64,000 bases of DNA. Origin: DMER64 sp964542305. Its GTDB lineage: Bacteria; Bacteroidota; Bacteroidia; Bacteroidales; UBA932. The translations under genes were made by a program, and so were the position numbers. The notes under the pieces are model-generated. The model did no database searches. It was not told the origin of the DNA and saw only the letters and a program-made list of their open reading frames with translations. This document shows positions 50,886 through 59,558 of this stretch, piece by piece. Within the stretch, counting starts at the first letter, position 1. Each line of letters begins with the position of its first letter. The stretch covers positions 18,733-82,732 of the forward strand of contig CAZITX010000010.1 in assembly GCA_964542305.1 (NCBI GenBank), given 5' to 3'.

Positions 50886-52571
50886 ATGTGGAAGTATCCG
50901 GTAATATTGTTGTCTCTGGTTTTTCTTGCCTCTTGCGGTTACCGTCCCCAGGTGACGGCTGAAGAGTCCCGGGTCCTTTTTCATCAGGGACTGAATCTGT
51001 TCTATCAAGGCGATATGGCAGGTGCCCGTGAAAATTTCAAACAATTAGTTTCCCGCAACAAAAACAATGATGCCGCTTATTACTACCTGGCACAGATAGC
51101 AGGATATGCAGGACAATGGGAAAACGCCGTAAGCTATTTGGATCAGGCACTCAGGTTGCAGCCGGACAATTACTGGTACCGCCTGCAGCAGGCAAAACTT
51201 GCTGTTGCCCGTGGAAATAACGCTGAAGCTGAAGATTATTACGGTGCATTATCCCGGGATTACCCTCAAAAAACGGAATTGCTGTACGACAGAATAGGGC
51301 TATACATGAACAGTAATAATTCAGCCAAAGCCCTGGAATTACTTGATACCCTGGAAAAAAGGGAAGGAGTTACAGAATCAGGACTGTTACTGCGGTTCAA
51401 TATATTAATGAACAATGACAAGGAAGCTGCCGTGGCATTGTTAAGCGACTATGTACAGAACAATCCCACCACAAGGGGACTGAGTCTTATGGGTGATGTT
51501 CTGGCAGGTGATGGAGAGATTGAAAAAGCGGCAGAATATTATCAGCGGGCCTTGCAGACGGATCCTTCTTTTATGCCGGCCGTTTTCGGTTTGGCTGAAA
51601 CGTACCGTTTAAAACGGCAGTTCGATCTCTATTTTGAAAACATCAATGCCTTCCTTTCGTATCCCGATATAGACGCGCAAATGAAAACCGATTACCTGAA
51701 ACAGATCCTGGAAGCACGTGGATTTGTGAGCACCTTTCATCCCCAGGTCGACACATTGTTTTTAAGTACGCGCAGTGCCCATCCAAAAGACAGCACACTG
51801 GCTTATATGTATGCGGGATACCTCATTCAAACGGAAAGGCCCGGCCAGGGCCTGGATGTCATGAAAGAAAACCTGGATTATTACCGGGACGATTACCGGG
51901 CATGGTACCAAACACTGGGGATCATCTATTATTTGAAAGACTGGGAAACCTTGTGTGAATACGGTTCCCTGGCATTGGAGAAATTTCCCGACAACACGGA
52001 CTTCAGCAGTCTATACGGAATGGCCTTGTGGCAGACAGGACAACTGGAACAGGCCATAGCCCGTTTTGAGCGAATCCTCTCCAGGCTCAATAAAGACGAT
52101 ACCCAAAACAGGATCCAGACAATGGCTTTACTGGGAGACCTCTACCACGAAGCCGGGAATTGGGAGCAGTCTTTTTTAATGTACGACAAGGTCCTGAAAC
52201 TGGATCCCGATAATTTGCCGGTATTGAATAATTATGCATATTACCTGAGCCTGAGAAAAGAAAAATTAAAAAAGGCTCTGGAAATGAGCAAGATAACCAT
52301 AGAAAAGGAGCCTAATAACTCTACCTACCTGGATACTTACGGATGGATTTTGCATTTGCTGGGCCAAACCTCGCAGGCCAAAGATATTTTCAGACAGGCT
52401 TTGGCATATGGCGGAAAAGAAAGTGCCGAAATACTGGATCATTACGGGGACATACTCAATGCATTGAACGAGCCGCTTATGGCCATTGTTTACTGGCAAC
52501 AGTCCTACCAGATAGATCCCCGGGAAGAAACCAAGAAAAAGATAGAGACTAACCGGAAAACGGGTCAATAG
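50886..52571 (+). CDS. TPR-repeat lipoprotein
   Basis: 561 residues from the ATG at 50886. The signal ends in the lipobox FLASC (Cys17). About twelve tetratricopeptide-like repeats fill the mature chain, with typical (A/G)xxYYLAxxAG, NYWYRLQQAKLAVARGN and LDPDNLPVLNNYAYYLSL elements. TPR lipoproteins usually serve as binding platforms at the outer membrane. The partner is unknown. It ends 3 bases before the EnvC-like gene, so a joint role in envelope or peptidoglycan metabolism is likely. Confidence 0.85.
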   Translation: MWKYPVILLSLVFLASCGYRPQVTAEESRVLFHQGLNLFYQGDMAGARENFKQLVSRNKNNDAAYYYLAQIAGYAGQWENAVSYLDQALRLQPDNYWYRLQQAKLAVARGNNAEAEDYYGALSRDYPQKTELLYDRIGLYMNSNNSAKALELLDTLEKREGVTESGLLLRFNILMNNDKEAAVALLSDYVQNNPTTRGLSLMGDVLAGDGEIEKAAEYYQRALQTDPSFMPAVFGLAETYRLKRQFDLYFENINAFLSYPDIDAQMKTDYLKQILEARGFVSTFHPQVDTLFLSTRSAHPKDSTLAYMYAGYLIQTERPGQGLDVMKENLDYYRDDYRAWYQTLGIIYYLKDWETLCEYGSLALEKFPDNTDFSSLYGMALWQTGQLEQAIARFERILSRLNKDDTQNRIQTMALLGDLYHEAGNWEQSFLMYDKVLKLDPDNLPVLNNYAYYLSLRKEKLKKALEMSKITIEKEPNNSTYLDTYGWILHLLGQTSQAKDIFRQALAYGGKESAEILDHYGDILNALNEPLMAIVYWQQSYQIDPREETKKKIETNRKTGQ

Positions 52572-52574
52572 ATC

Positions 52575-53747
52575 ATGAAACGTTTTTTGCTCATCATCTC
52601 GCTGTTATTTGTTGTGACGGGAACACTCCTCTCACAGGACGTGCAGGATATGCAGGCAAAGAACCGCAAACTGCAGGAAGAAATAGCCTTGCTGCAGGAA
52701 AGGGTCCAGACCACTTCCGACGATATAAAAGGCCGCCTGAATCAGTACCGTTTAGCCCAAAGGATCTTGTCCAACAGGCAGGAACTGGTTCGTGGGATAG
52801 AGAAAGAACTGGAAACGCTCCATCAGAACATCCTGGAAAAAAACAGGGAAATCGGAACCCTGAAAGAGGAAAGGGAAACCCTTACCGCCGCTTACGAAGA
52901 TCTGCTGCAACAGGCTTACCGTCACAGGGATAAAAAACTTTGGATAATGCATATACTTTCCAGCGAAAATGCCTCACAGGCTTATCGCAGGTGGCGTTAT
53001 TTCCGAAGTTACAGTGATTATATGCGTGAGCAGGAACAAAAGATCAGGCAAACACAAACCCGGTTGCAGGAAGAAGAGGCAAAACTCCTGGCTTTGCAAC
53101 AGGAAAGGGAAAAAGCCCGTGATGAACTGGCAGCGGAGGTTAACCGCATGAAAGAGGACCAGCAAAAACTCAATCGCAATATTTCCCGCCTGCAACAAAA
53201 TGAAAAACAATTGAAGGCCGAGTTGCAGAAACGCATCAGGGAACAACAGAAACTGAACGATGAGATTCAGAAAGCTCTGGCAGCACTGGAAAAGAAAGAC
53301 GCTACGCGGGACCGGGAAGCCGTAGAGGCAGCCCGCGTTCTTTCTGCCGATTTTGCTGCCAACAAGGGGAACCTGCCTTGGCCGTTGAAAGAGGCTGTTG
53401 TCATAGAACGGTTTGGACGCATTACAGATCCCAAATGGGGCTTTACCTTTGACAACAAGGGAGTTACTCTGTCCGGACAAAAAGGGGGTGATGTAAGCGT
53501 AATATTCAACGGCGTTGTATCCAGTATCTGGATGGACAACAGGGACAGCTACCTGATCAGGATCCTGGTTTCCCACGGGGATTTCAGCACCATTTACTGT
53601 CATATGGTGAACGTCGCGGTAAAAGAAGGAGATACCGTAGTGACCGGCCAGAAACTGGGAACCCTTGCTCCACAGGGCGAAGGGAACAGTTATTTTCAAT
53701 TGCTCAGGAACGGGATCCCGCTCAATCCGTCAGATTGGTGCCGATAA
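52575..53747 (+). CDS. EnvC-like periplasmic coiled-coil protein with degenerate LytM domain
   Basis: 390 residues. A signal peptide (to about LLSQ) precedes two long coiled coils (about 22-110 and 145-260), then an M23/LytM-fold domain (about 285-390). The zinc and catalytic residues of active LytM enzymes are missing. Where His-x-x-x-Asp is expected it reads FDNKGVTL, and the last HxH-type strand reads YFQL; only the HGDFSTIYCHM strand keeps His. As in EnvC and NlpD it is therefore more likely an activator of amidases than an enzyme. The 3' end overlaps the convergent nucleoside kinase gene by 26 bases. Confidence 0.85.
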   Translation: MKRFLLIISLLFVVTGTLLSQDVQDMQAKNRKLQEEIALLQERVQTTSDDIKGRLNQYRLAQRILSNRQELVRGIEKELETLHQNILEKNREIGTLKEERETLTAAYEDLLQQAYRHRDKKLWIMHILSSENASQAYRRWRYFRSYSDYMREQEQKIRQTQTRLQEEEAKLLALQQEREKARDELAAEVNRMKEDQQKLNRNISRLQQNEKQLKAELQKRIREQQKLNDEIQKALAALEKKDATRDREAVEAARVLSADFAANKGNLPWPLKEAVVIERFGRITDPKWGFTFDNKGVTLSGQKGGDVSVIFNGVVSSIWMDNRDSYLIRILVSHGDFSTIYCHMVNVAVKEGDTVVTGQKLGTLAPQGEGNSYFQLLRNGIPLNPSDWCR

Positions 53748-55338
53748 ATTCCCGGATCACGGAAGCGTACGGTATAAAGCGCTCATCCCGGGGATGCACC
53801 GGGGTAAAATAACTCAGGAAATTTAAAAGACGCAGTGCTTCCGGATACGCTTCGGACATAGGCGCAATGCGGTGCAGCAACGGTTCGGCGTGGGATTTTA
53901 ATACCGCCAGTTCATAAGGAAGGGCCGAGTTGAACATCACATCTGCCTCCTCCTGGTAGGGGAAAATATATTTTCGCTCTCCGTGGCTGATGCTGGGCCA
54001 GCGCAGAATGGTGTCTTCCGCGTTGATCCCCCGGAATTGGGAATCACGGACCATCCGCCGGATCATGCGGGTGTCGGTGGTGGATATCCGGTTGTTTTCA
54101 TCCATGGACAGTGAAGTCAGGGCAGATGCATAGATCTTGAATTTGTTGACAGCAGGAACGTTTCGTGTGACAAAAGGATTCAGGGCATGTATGCCTTCCA
54201 TGATCAGGATCTCATTTTCTTCCAGCCTCATTTTTGAGCCTTTGAACGTGCGTTGTCCTGTCATAAAGTCAAAAAAGGGAATTTCTACTTCTTTGCCTTC
54301 CAACAGTGCTAACAACTGTTCGTTTAAAAAAGTTGTATCCAGGGCTTGTACCGATTCAAAATCGTATTCTCCTTTCTCGTCAAGCGGCGTATCTTCCCTG
54401 TTTACAAAATAATTGTCCATTTCCAGTACTATGGGCTTCATTCCCAATACTTTCAATTGGGTAGAGATCCTTTTTGACGTGGTGGTTTTCCCGCTACTGG
54501 ACGGTCCGGCAATTAAAACCAGTTTTATCCTGTCCTTGTGGGCAAAGATCCGGTCGGCGATCTCTGCATAACGCCTTCCGTGAAAAGCCTCCCCGGTCAG
54601 TATCAGATCTTTTACACGATCATTCTGAATCTTCCGGTTGAGCGTGCCGATGTCCTTGACTCCCATAATATCGCCCCAATGGACGTATTCTTCAAACACT
54701 TCAACCAATTTGTGCAATTTTGGGGGACCGTCCAGGTGCCGGGGATTATCAGGCTGAGGATACTGAAGCAGGAATCCTTTATGAAAACGGTTCAGGTTAA
54801 ACAACTTTAAATAGCCGGTAGACGGTACCAAAGGGCCGTAAAAAGTATCTGCGTAATCATCCAGGTAATAAACGGAAGTAAAAAAATGACCCCTGGTTTC
54901 CTGCAGCAGCGCTTTTTGCGGGGTGCCGTTGGCTGCGAATATTTTCTGTGCATCACCCGTACAGAGTTTTTCCTTCCTGAAAGGAATGTCTTTTTCTACG
55001 ATCTGCGACATGGTCGCATGGATCAAAGCCATATCTTCGTCTGTTTCTTCCCGGCCGTCCGGAAATACGATGTCACAATAGAGTGAATTCCCTACCGCGT
55101 AGGAGATCCTGAGTTTGGCCCCGGGAAAAAGATCCCGTACGGCTTTTTGCAGGACGAAAGAAAGCGAACGGACATACGTCCTGCGTCCGTCGGGATGTGA
55201 ATAATCTATGAATTTAATATTGTGAGGGTTGTAAAGCACAAAATCCAGGCTTTTCAGGCGGTTGTCCACCAGTGCTGCCAGGTATTTATCTGCTTTTTTC
55301 CCGTTCCATTCCCTGTTGATCTCTTGTAATGTTTTCAT
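53722..55338 (-). CDS. Uridine-kinase-like nucleoside kinase with ThrRS-type N-terminal domain
   Basis: 538 residues. The N-terminal half resembles the second additional domain of threonyl-tRNA synthetase (for example the HPDGRRTYVRS and FFTSVYYLDDY parts). The C-terminal half is a P-loop kinase of the uridine kinase/phosphoribulokinase group: Walker A Gly278-Thr286 (GPSSSGKTT), LEMDNYFVNRED, YDFESVQALD, and ILIMEGIHALNP. This two-part arrangement is the usual Bacteroidota form. The nucleoside substrate is unproven. It starts 7 bases after uvrA. Confidence 0.88.
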   Translation of the reverse strand: MKTLQEINREWNGKKADKYLAALVDNRLKSLDFVLYNPHNIKFIDYSHPDGRRTYVRSLSFVLQKAVRDLFPGAKLRISYAVGNSLYCDIVFPDGREETDEDMALIHATMSQIVEKDIPFRKEKLCTGDAQKIFAANGTPQKALLQETRGHFFTSVYYLDDYADTFYGPLVPSTGYLKLFNLNRFHKGFLLQYPQPDNPRHLDGPPKLHKLVEVFEEYVHWGDIMGVKDIGTLNRKIQNDRVKDLILTGEAFHGRRYAEIADRIFAHKDRIKLVLIAGPSSSGKTTTSKRISTQLKVLGMKPIVLEMDNYFVNREDTPLDEKGEYDFESVQALDTTFLNEQLLALLEGKEVEIPFFDFMTGQRTFKGSKMRLEENEILIMEGIHALNPFVTRNVPAVNKFKIYASALTSLSMDENNRISTTDTRMIRRMVRDSQFRGINAEDTILRWPSISHGERKYIFPYQEEADVMFNSALPYELAVLKSHAEPLLHRIAPMSEAYPEALRLLNFLSYFTPVHPRDERFIPYASVIREFIGTNLTD

Positions 55339-55345
55339 AGAAATA

Positions 55346-58180
55346 TCATTGTTGTAACCATTCTTTGAGCAATTGTCCGGTATACGACTGCAAATTGTTT
55401 GCCAGTTCTTCCGGGGTTCCGCTCCCTACAATATATCCTCCCTGGTTTCCCCCTTCAGGGCCCAGGTCTATGATATAATCGGCAGATCTGATAATATCCG
55501 GATGGTGTTCTATGATCAGGATCGTATTGCCTTTATTCGTCAATTGGTGCAGGATGTTCAACAGGACCTTGACATCTTCAAAATGCAGCCCGGTAGTAGG
55601 TTCGTCCAGTATATACAAGGTCTTTCCCGTGGAGACCCTGGATAATTCGGCGGCCAGTTTTACCCGCTGGCATTCTCCGCCGCTCAGTGTCGTTGAGGGT
55701 TGTCCCAGTTTGATGTACCCCAATCCCACATCCTGCAGGGTTTTTATTTTTTGAATAATGGCCGGGATGTGCTGAAAAAATTCTACCGCTTCATTTACAG
55801 TCATATCCAGTACCTGGTAGATATTCTTGTTTTTGTATCTGACAGCCAGGGTGTCACTTTTGTAGCGATGCCCAAGGCATACCGGACAAGTTATTTGAAC
55901 ATCGGGCAGAAAGTTCATTTCTATTTGTTGTATCCCTGCTCCTTTGCAGGTTTCGCAACGGCCGCCCCTGATGTTGAAAGAAAACCGGGAAGCCTTAAAC
56001 CCGCGTGTTTTGGCATCGGGAGAGGAGGCAAACAGTTTGCGGATTTCCCCGAACACATTGGTATAAGTAGCCGGATTGCTACGGGGTGTTTTTCCAATGG
56101 GAGACTGGTCTACTTCCACTACTTTGTCAATATGTTCAATCCCTGAAACCGATCCATAGGGAAGCGGATGCTTTTTGGAACGGTAAAATTTCCTGGTGAG
56201 TACGGGAAGGAGCGTTTCATTTATAAGGCTTGATTTCCCGCTACCGCTTACTCCCGTGATACAGATAAAACAACCCAAAGGAAAATCCGTTGTGATGTTT
56301 TTCAGGTTGTTGCCGGAAGCTCCGCTAAGGCGCAATACGTGGCCGTTGCCTGAACGTCTGCCTTCAGGAACGGGAATGCTCCGCTTCCCTGTAAGGTATT
56401 GCCAGGTGAGGCTGTCGGGATGGGATTGTTCCAAAAAAGTTTTAATGGGTCCGGAATAGAGCAGTTGCCCTCCTTTGCGTCCGGCTCCGGGCCCCAGGTC
56501 TACCAGCCAGTCTGCGCTGCGAATGGTTTCCTCGTCGTGCTCCACAACCAGCACGGAGTTCCCGGTGTCGCGAAGCTTTCCAAGGGCCTGTATCAGGCGG
56601 CGGTTGTCGCGCTGATGCAGCCCTATACTCGGCTCGTCAAGAATATACAAAACGTTGACCAGGGTGGATCCTATCTGGGTGGCCAGCCGGATCCGCTGGC
56701 TTTCACCACCGCTGAGCGAACGTGTTCCGCGGTTCAGGGAAAGGTAAGAAAGTCCCACGTCAATAAGGAATTGCAGGCGGTCGCGAATCTCTTTCAGAAC
56801 GTCCCGGGCAATGGCCTTCTGACGGTCCGAGATCCGCTCTTCAACGCCATCAAGCCATCCGGCAAGCACCTGGACGTCCATGGCCGCCAACTCGGCAATG
56901 GTTTTATGGGCAAAGCGAAAACAAAGAGCCGTTTCGTTCAGGCGACTTCCGTGGCAAACGGGGCACGGTATTTCTTCCAGGTAACGTTCCCGGGTCATCA
57001 ATTTGCTCTCAGACTCTTCGTTCAATTGTTCCATCCGGTTGATAAGGCCGGGGAATGTAATGGTATAGGTGCCTCCTATGGGAGAGGTTACGTAGATAAG
57101 GTCTTCACTGCCGTAAAGCAATGTATCCAGCGCTTCATCGGGGATGTCGGAAAGGGGCGTGTCTATAGAAAAGCCGTATTTTTTGGCGATTCCTTCCAGG
57201 TAGCGGAAAAGCGTGTTGTCCCTGTATTTACCGAAAGGTTCCAAACCTCCCTGTGAAATGGAAAGAGACATATCCGGCATAATCTTTTTCAGATCGATCC
57301 GGGTTGTGAAACCCAGTCCTTTGCAATGGGGGCAGGCCCCCTGAGGGGAGTTGAAGGAAAATGTATGGGGGGCAGGTTCGGGAAACGACAAGCCGCTTTC
57401 CGGACACATAAGGTGTTTGCTGAAATGCCGGATCTGACCGGAATCTGTTTCCAGAACGGCAAAAGAGCCGTCCCCGTGATACAAAGCGGTACTTGCCGAG
57501 TCCCGCAATCGGGAAAAAGCTGCCTGGTCTGCCTGGTCTTCTGTAGGCGGAATGAGTTTATCCACAACTATTTCAATGAAGTGGACCTTGTAACGGTCCA
57601 GCATCATGTTGTGTGTTATCTGGGTTATCTCACCGTCTATACGTACTTCCAGGAATCCTTTTTTCAGGATCTGGTCCAGCAATTCACGGTAATGACCTTT
57701 TCTGCCGCGGACTACGGGAGACAGAAGAATGCACTTTTTCCCGCCATACTGTTCTGAGATCAGGGAAACCATTTGTTCCGCAGTATAACGGATCATGGGT
57801 TTTCCCGTTGCCGGTGAATAGGCAATGGAGGCGCGGGCATAAAGCAAACGCAGAAAATCATAGATTTCTGTTATGGTACCTACCGTTGAGCGGGGATTCC
57901 GTGTGGTGGTCTTCTGTTCTATGGCAATGATGGGGCTCAGGCCCGAGATGTGGTCCACGTCCGGACGTTCCAGCGTTCCCAGGTATTGACGCGCATAAGC
58001 CGAGAGTGTTTCCAGGTAGCGGCGTTGTCCTTCGGCGTGGAGCGTATTAAAAGCCAGGGAGGATTTTCCGCTTCCGCTTAGTCCGGTAATGATACACAAA
58101 GCATGGCGCGGAATATCCAGACTGATATTCTTCAGGTTGTTCACCCGGGCGCCTTCAATGCGTATGTAACTCTCGGACAT
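55346..58180 (-). CDS. uvrA: Excinuclease ABC subunit A
   Basis: 944 residues, normal length. It recognises DNA damage in nucleotide excision repair. The first ATPase has GLSGSGKSSLAF and LSGGESQRIRLATQIG. The second has GVSGSGKSSLINE, LSGGECQRVKLAAEL and LYILDEPTTGLHFED. The zinc modules are present, with Cys pairs near 280-290 (CPESGLSFPEP ... CPHCKG), CPVCHG, and CETCKG...CPVCLG. It is in a run pcm-hydrolase-uvrA-kinase with gaps of 5 to 7 bases. Confidence 0.97.
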   Translation of the reverse strand: MSESYIRIEGARVNNLKNISLDIPRHALCIITGLSGSGKSSLAFNTLHAEGQRRYLETLSAYARQYLGTLERPDVDHISGLSPIIAIEQKTTTRNPRSTVGTITEIYDFLRLLYARASIAYSPATGKPMIRYTAEQMVSLISEQYGGKKCILLSPVVRGRKGHYRELLDQILKKGFLEVRIDGEITQITHNMMLDRYKVHFIEIVVDKLIPPTEDQADQAAFSRLRDSASTALYHGDGSFAVLETDSGQIRHFSKHLMCPESGLSFPEPAPHTFSFNSPQGACPHCKGLGFTTRIDLKKIMPDMSLSISQGGLEPFGKYRDNTLFRYLEGIAKKYGFSIDTPLSDIPDEALDTLLYGSEDLIYVTSPIGGTYTITFPGLINRMEQLNEESESKLMTRERYLEEIPCPVCHGSRLNETALCFRFAHKTIAELAAMDVQVLAGWLDGVEERISDRQKAIARDVLKEIRDRLQFLIDVGLSYLSLNRGTRSLSGGESQRIRLATQIGSTLVNVLYILDEPSIGLHQRDNRRLIQALGKLRDTGNSVLVVEHDEETIRSADWLVDLGPGAGRKGGQLLYSGPIKTFLEQSHPDSLTWQYLTGKRSIPVPEGRRSGNGHVLRLSGASGNNLKNITTDFPLGCFICITGVSGSGKSSLINETLLPVLTRKFYRSKKHPLPYGSVSGIEHIDKVVEVDQSPIGKTPRSNPATYTNVFGEIRKLFASSPDAKTRGFKASRFSFNIRGGRCETCKGAGIQQIEMNFLPDVQITCPVCLGHRYKSDTLAVRYKNKNIYQVLDMTVNEAVEFFQHIPAIIQKIKTLQDVGLGYIKLGQPSTTLSGGECQRVKLAAELSRVSTGKTLYILDEPTTGLHFEDVKVLLNILHQLTNKGNTILIIEHHPDIIRSADYIIDLGPEGGNQGGYIVGSGTPEELANNLQSYTGQLLKEWLQQ

Positions 58181-58185
58181 AATAT

Positions 58186-58830
58186 TCAGGAAAGATGTTG
58201 CAGGTAGGGATTGCGTTCCAGTTCATCTGCCAGCGTGGTAGCGGGCCCGTGTCCGGGTAAAACAACGGTTTGTAAGGGCAGGGAACGGATTTTTTCGGAA
58301 AGGGATCTTTCAAGCAAGTCGTAATCTCCCCCGGGGAGGTCTGTTCGCCCTACACTTCCTGCGAAAAGAAGGTCTCCGGTAAAAAGGCGGTTGCTTTGTT
58401 CGTCATAGAGGCAAACACTGCCGGGACTATGCCCCGGGGTATGAAGCACTTTTAGGGCAGATGTGCCGATTGTAAGTGTTGCACCGTCTTCCAGCGGGGT
58501 ATAGTCACACCCGGGCTGGATCATGTGAAATCCAAATAAGCGGGCAATATTCGAGGCTCGTTTCAGATTTTCCTCTTCCAGGGGGTGCAGGTAGAACGGT
58601 ATGTCATACTGTTCTTTTAGAAAACGAAGTCCCATCAAATGGTCAAAGTGGGCATGGGTGTTGACTATAAATTGAGGGGTTAGCTGGTTGTCCCTCAGGT
58701 AATGTACCAGGCGTTGTTCTTCGTTGGCTCCAAAACAGCCGGGGTCTATAATAATACAACTGCCTGTAGCATCGTAAGCTACGTAACAGCATGTTCTCAA
58801 TGCATTGAAAAAAAACGTCTTACATTCCAT
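58186..58830 (-). CDS. Metallo-beta-lactamase-fold hydrolase (glyoxalase II-like)
   Basis: 214 residues. Metal ligands are in NTHAHFDHLMG (HxHxDH), LHTPGHSPGS, FTGDLLFAGSVGRTD and VLPGHGPATT. This short form of the glyoxalase II group acts as a thioesterase or related hydrolase; the substrate is unknown. It begins 6 bases after pcm and ends 5 bases before uvrA, so it is co-transcribed with repair genes. Confidence 0.9.
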   Translation of the reverse strand: MECKTFFFNALRTCCYVAYDATGSCIIIDPGCFGANEEQRLVHYLRDNQLTPQFIVNTHAHFDHLMGLRFLKEQYDIPFYLHPLEEENLKRASNIARLFGFHMIQPGCDYTPLEDGATLTIGTSALKVLHTPGHSPGSVCLYDEQSNRLFTGDLLFAGSVGRTDLPGGDYDLLERSLSEKIRSLPLQTVVLPGHGPATTLADELERNPYLQHLS

Positions 58831-58836
58831 TTTCAG

Positions 58837-59481
58837 TTATTTTTGTGTTCCTCCCAGCATGGGGACGAATTGATAGGACCCGAAATCTTCGGTCTTGTAT
58901 TCTTCCGGTCCGGTCCGGGTGATACGCAACATGCGTTGTTCGTGTTTTCCTACCGGGACAACCATTTTTCCGTTCAGGGCCAATTGTTCTATCAGGATCC
59001 TTGGAACTTCGGGGGCTCCGCAGGCAACCAGTATGCCGCGGAAGGGAGCAAATTGGGGAAGCCCTGCAAAACCGTCGCCGTAGAAGAGCACATTCGGATC
59101 AAATCCCGTATGGGCAAGGTTTTTCTGGGCCTGGAGGTATAGTTCGCGGATACGTTCAACGGAGTATACCCGGAATCCCATAGCCAGGAGTATGGCCGCC
59201 TGGTATCCGCACCCTGTCCCTATTTCCAGTACTTTATCCTGTTTCCGGCAATCCAGAAGATGGGTTTGCATTGCTACCGTAAAAGGTTGGGAGATTGTCT
59301 GCCTGGCTGCGATAGGAAGGGGCTTGTCTTTGTAGGCCAAATGTTCCAGTCCCTTATCTACAAACAGGTGACGAGGAACACGTTCCATAGCCTTCAGAAC
59401 TTCCGGATTAAAATCGTATTTTACAGCCAGCTCCTTTATCAAAAGCCTTCTTTGTCCTTTCTGTCTGAGCGTGTCGGGCAT
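58837..59481 (-). CDS. pcm: Protein-L-isoaspartate O-methyltransferase
   Basis: 214 residues, normal length. It repairs isoaspartyl residues in aged proteins using SAM. Motifs are VPRHLFVD, PLPIAARQTISQPFTVA (substrate loop), the SAM site VLEIGTGCGYQAAILLAMG, and GDGFAGLP. It is the first gene of the run down to the nucleoside kinase. A weak hairpin separates it from the OmpA-like gene upstream. Confidence 0.94.
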   Translation of the reverse strand: MPDTLRQKGQRRLLIKELAVKYDFNPEVLKAMERVPRHLFVDKGLEHLAYKDKPLPIAARQTISQPFTVAMQTHLLDCRKQDKVLEIGTGCGYQAAILLAMGFRVYSVERIRELYLQAQKNLAHTGFDPNVLFYGDGFAGLPQFAPFRGILVACGAPEVPRILIEQLALNGKMVVPVGKHEQRMLRITRTGPEEYKTEDFGSYQFVPMLGGTQK

Positions 59482-59507
59482 GTGTAAATTTTCGGCGTCA
59501 AATGATT

Positions 59508-59535
59508 AAGCCCCCTCTCTTCCGGGAGGAGGCTT
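59508..59535 (-). terminator. Possible weak terminator after the OmpA/TPR lipoprotein gene
   Basis: AAGCC at one end and GGCTT at the other close a stem of about 12 pairs with one mismatch around a TTCC loop. No strong T run follows on the minus strand, so termination would be inefficient, or it could be a processing hairpin. Confidence 0.35.
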
Positions 59536-59558
59536 TCATCAATTTCAGGCTATTGGGT

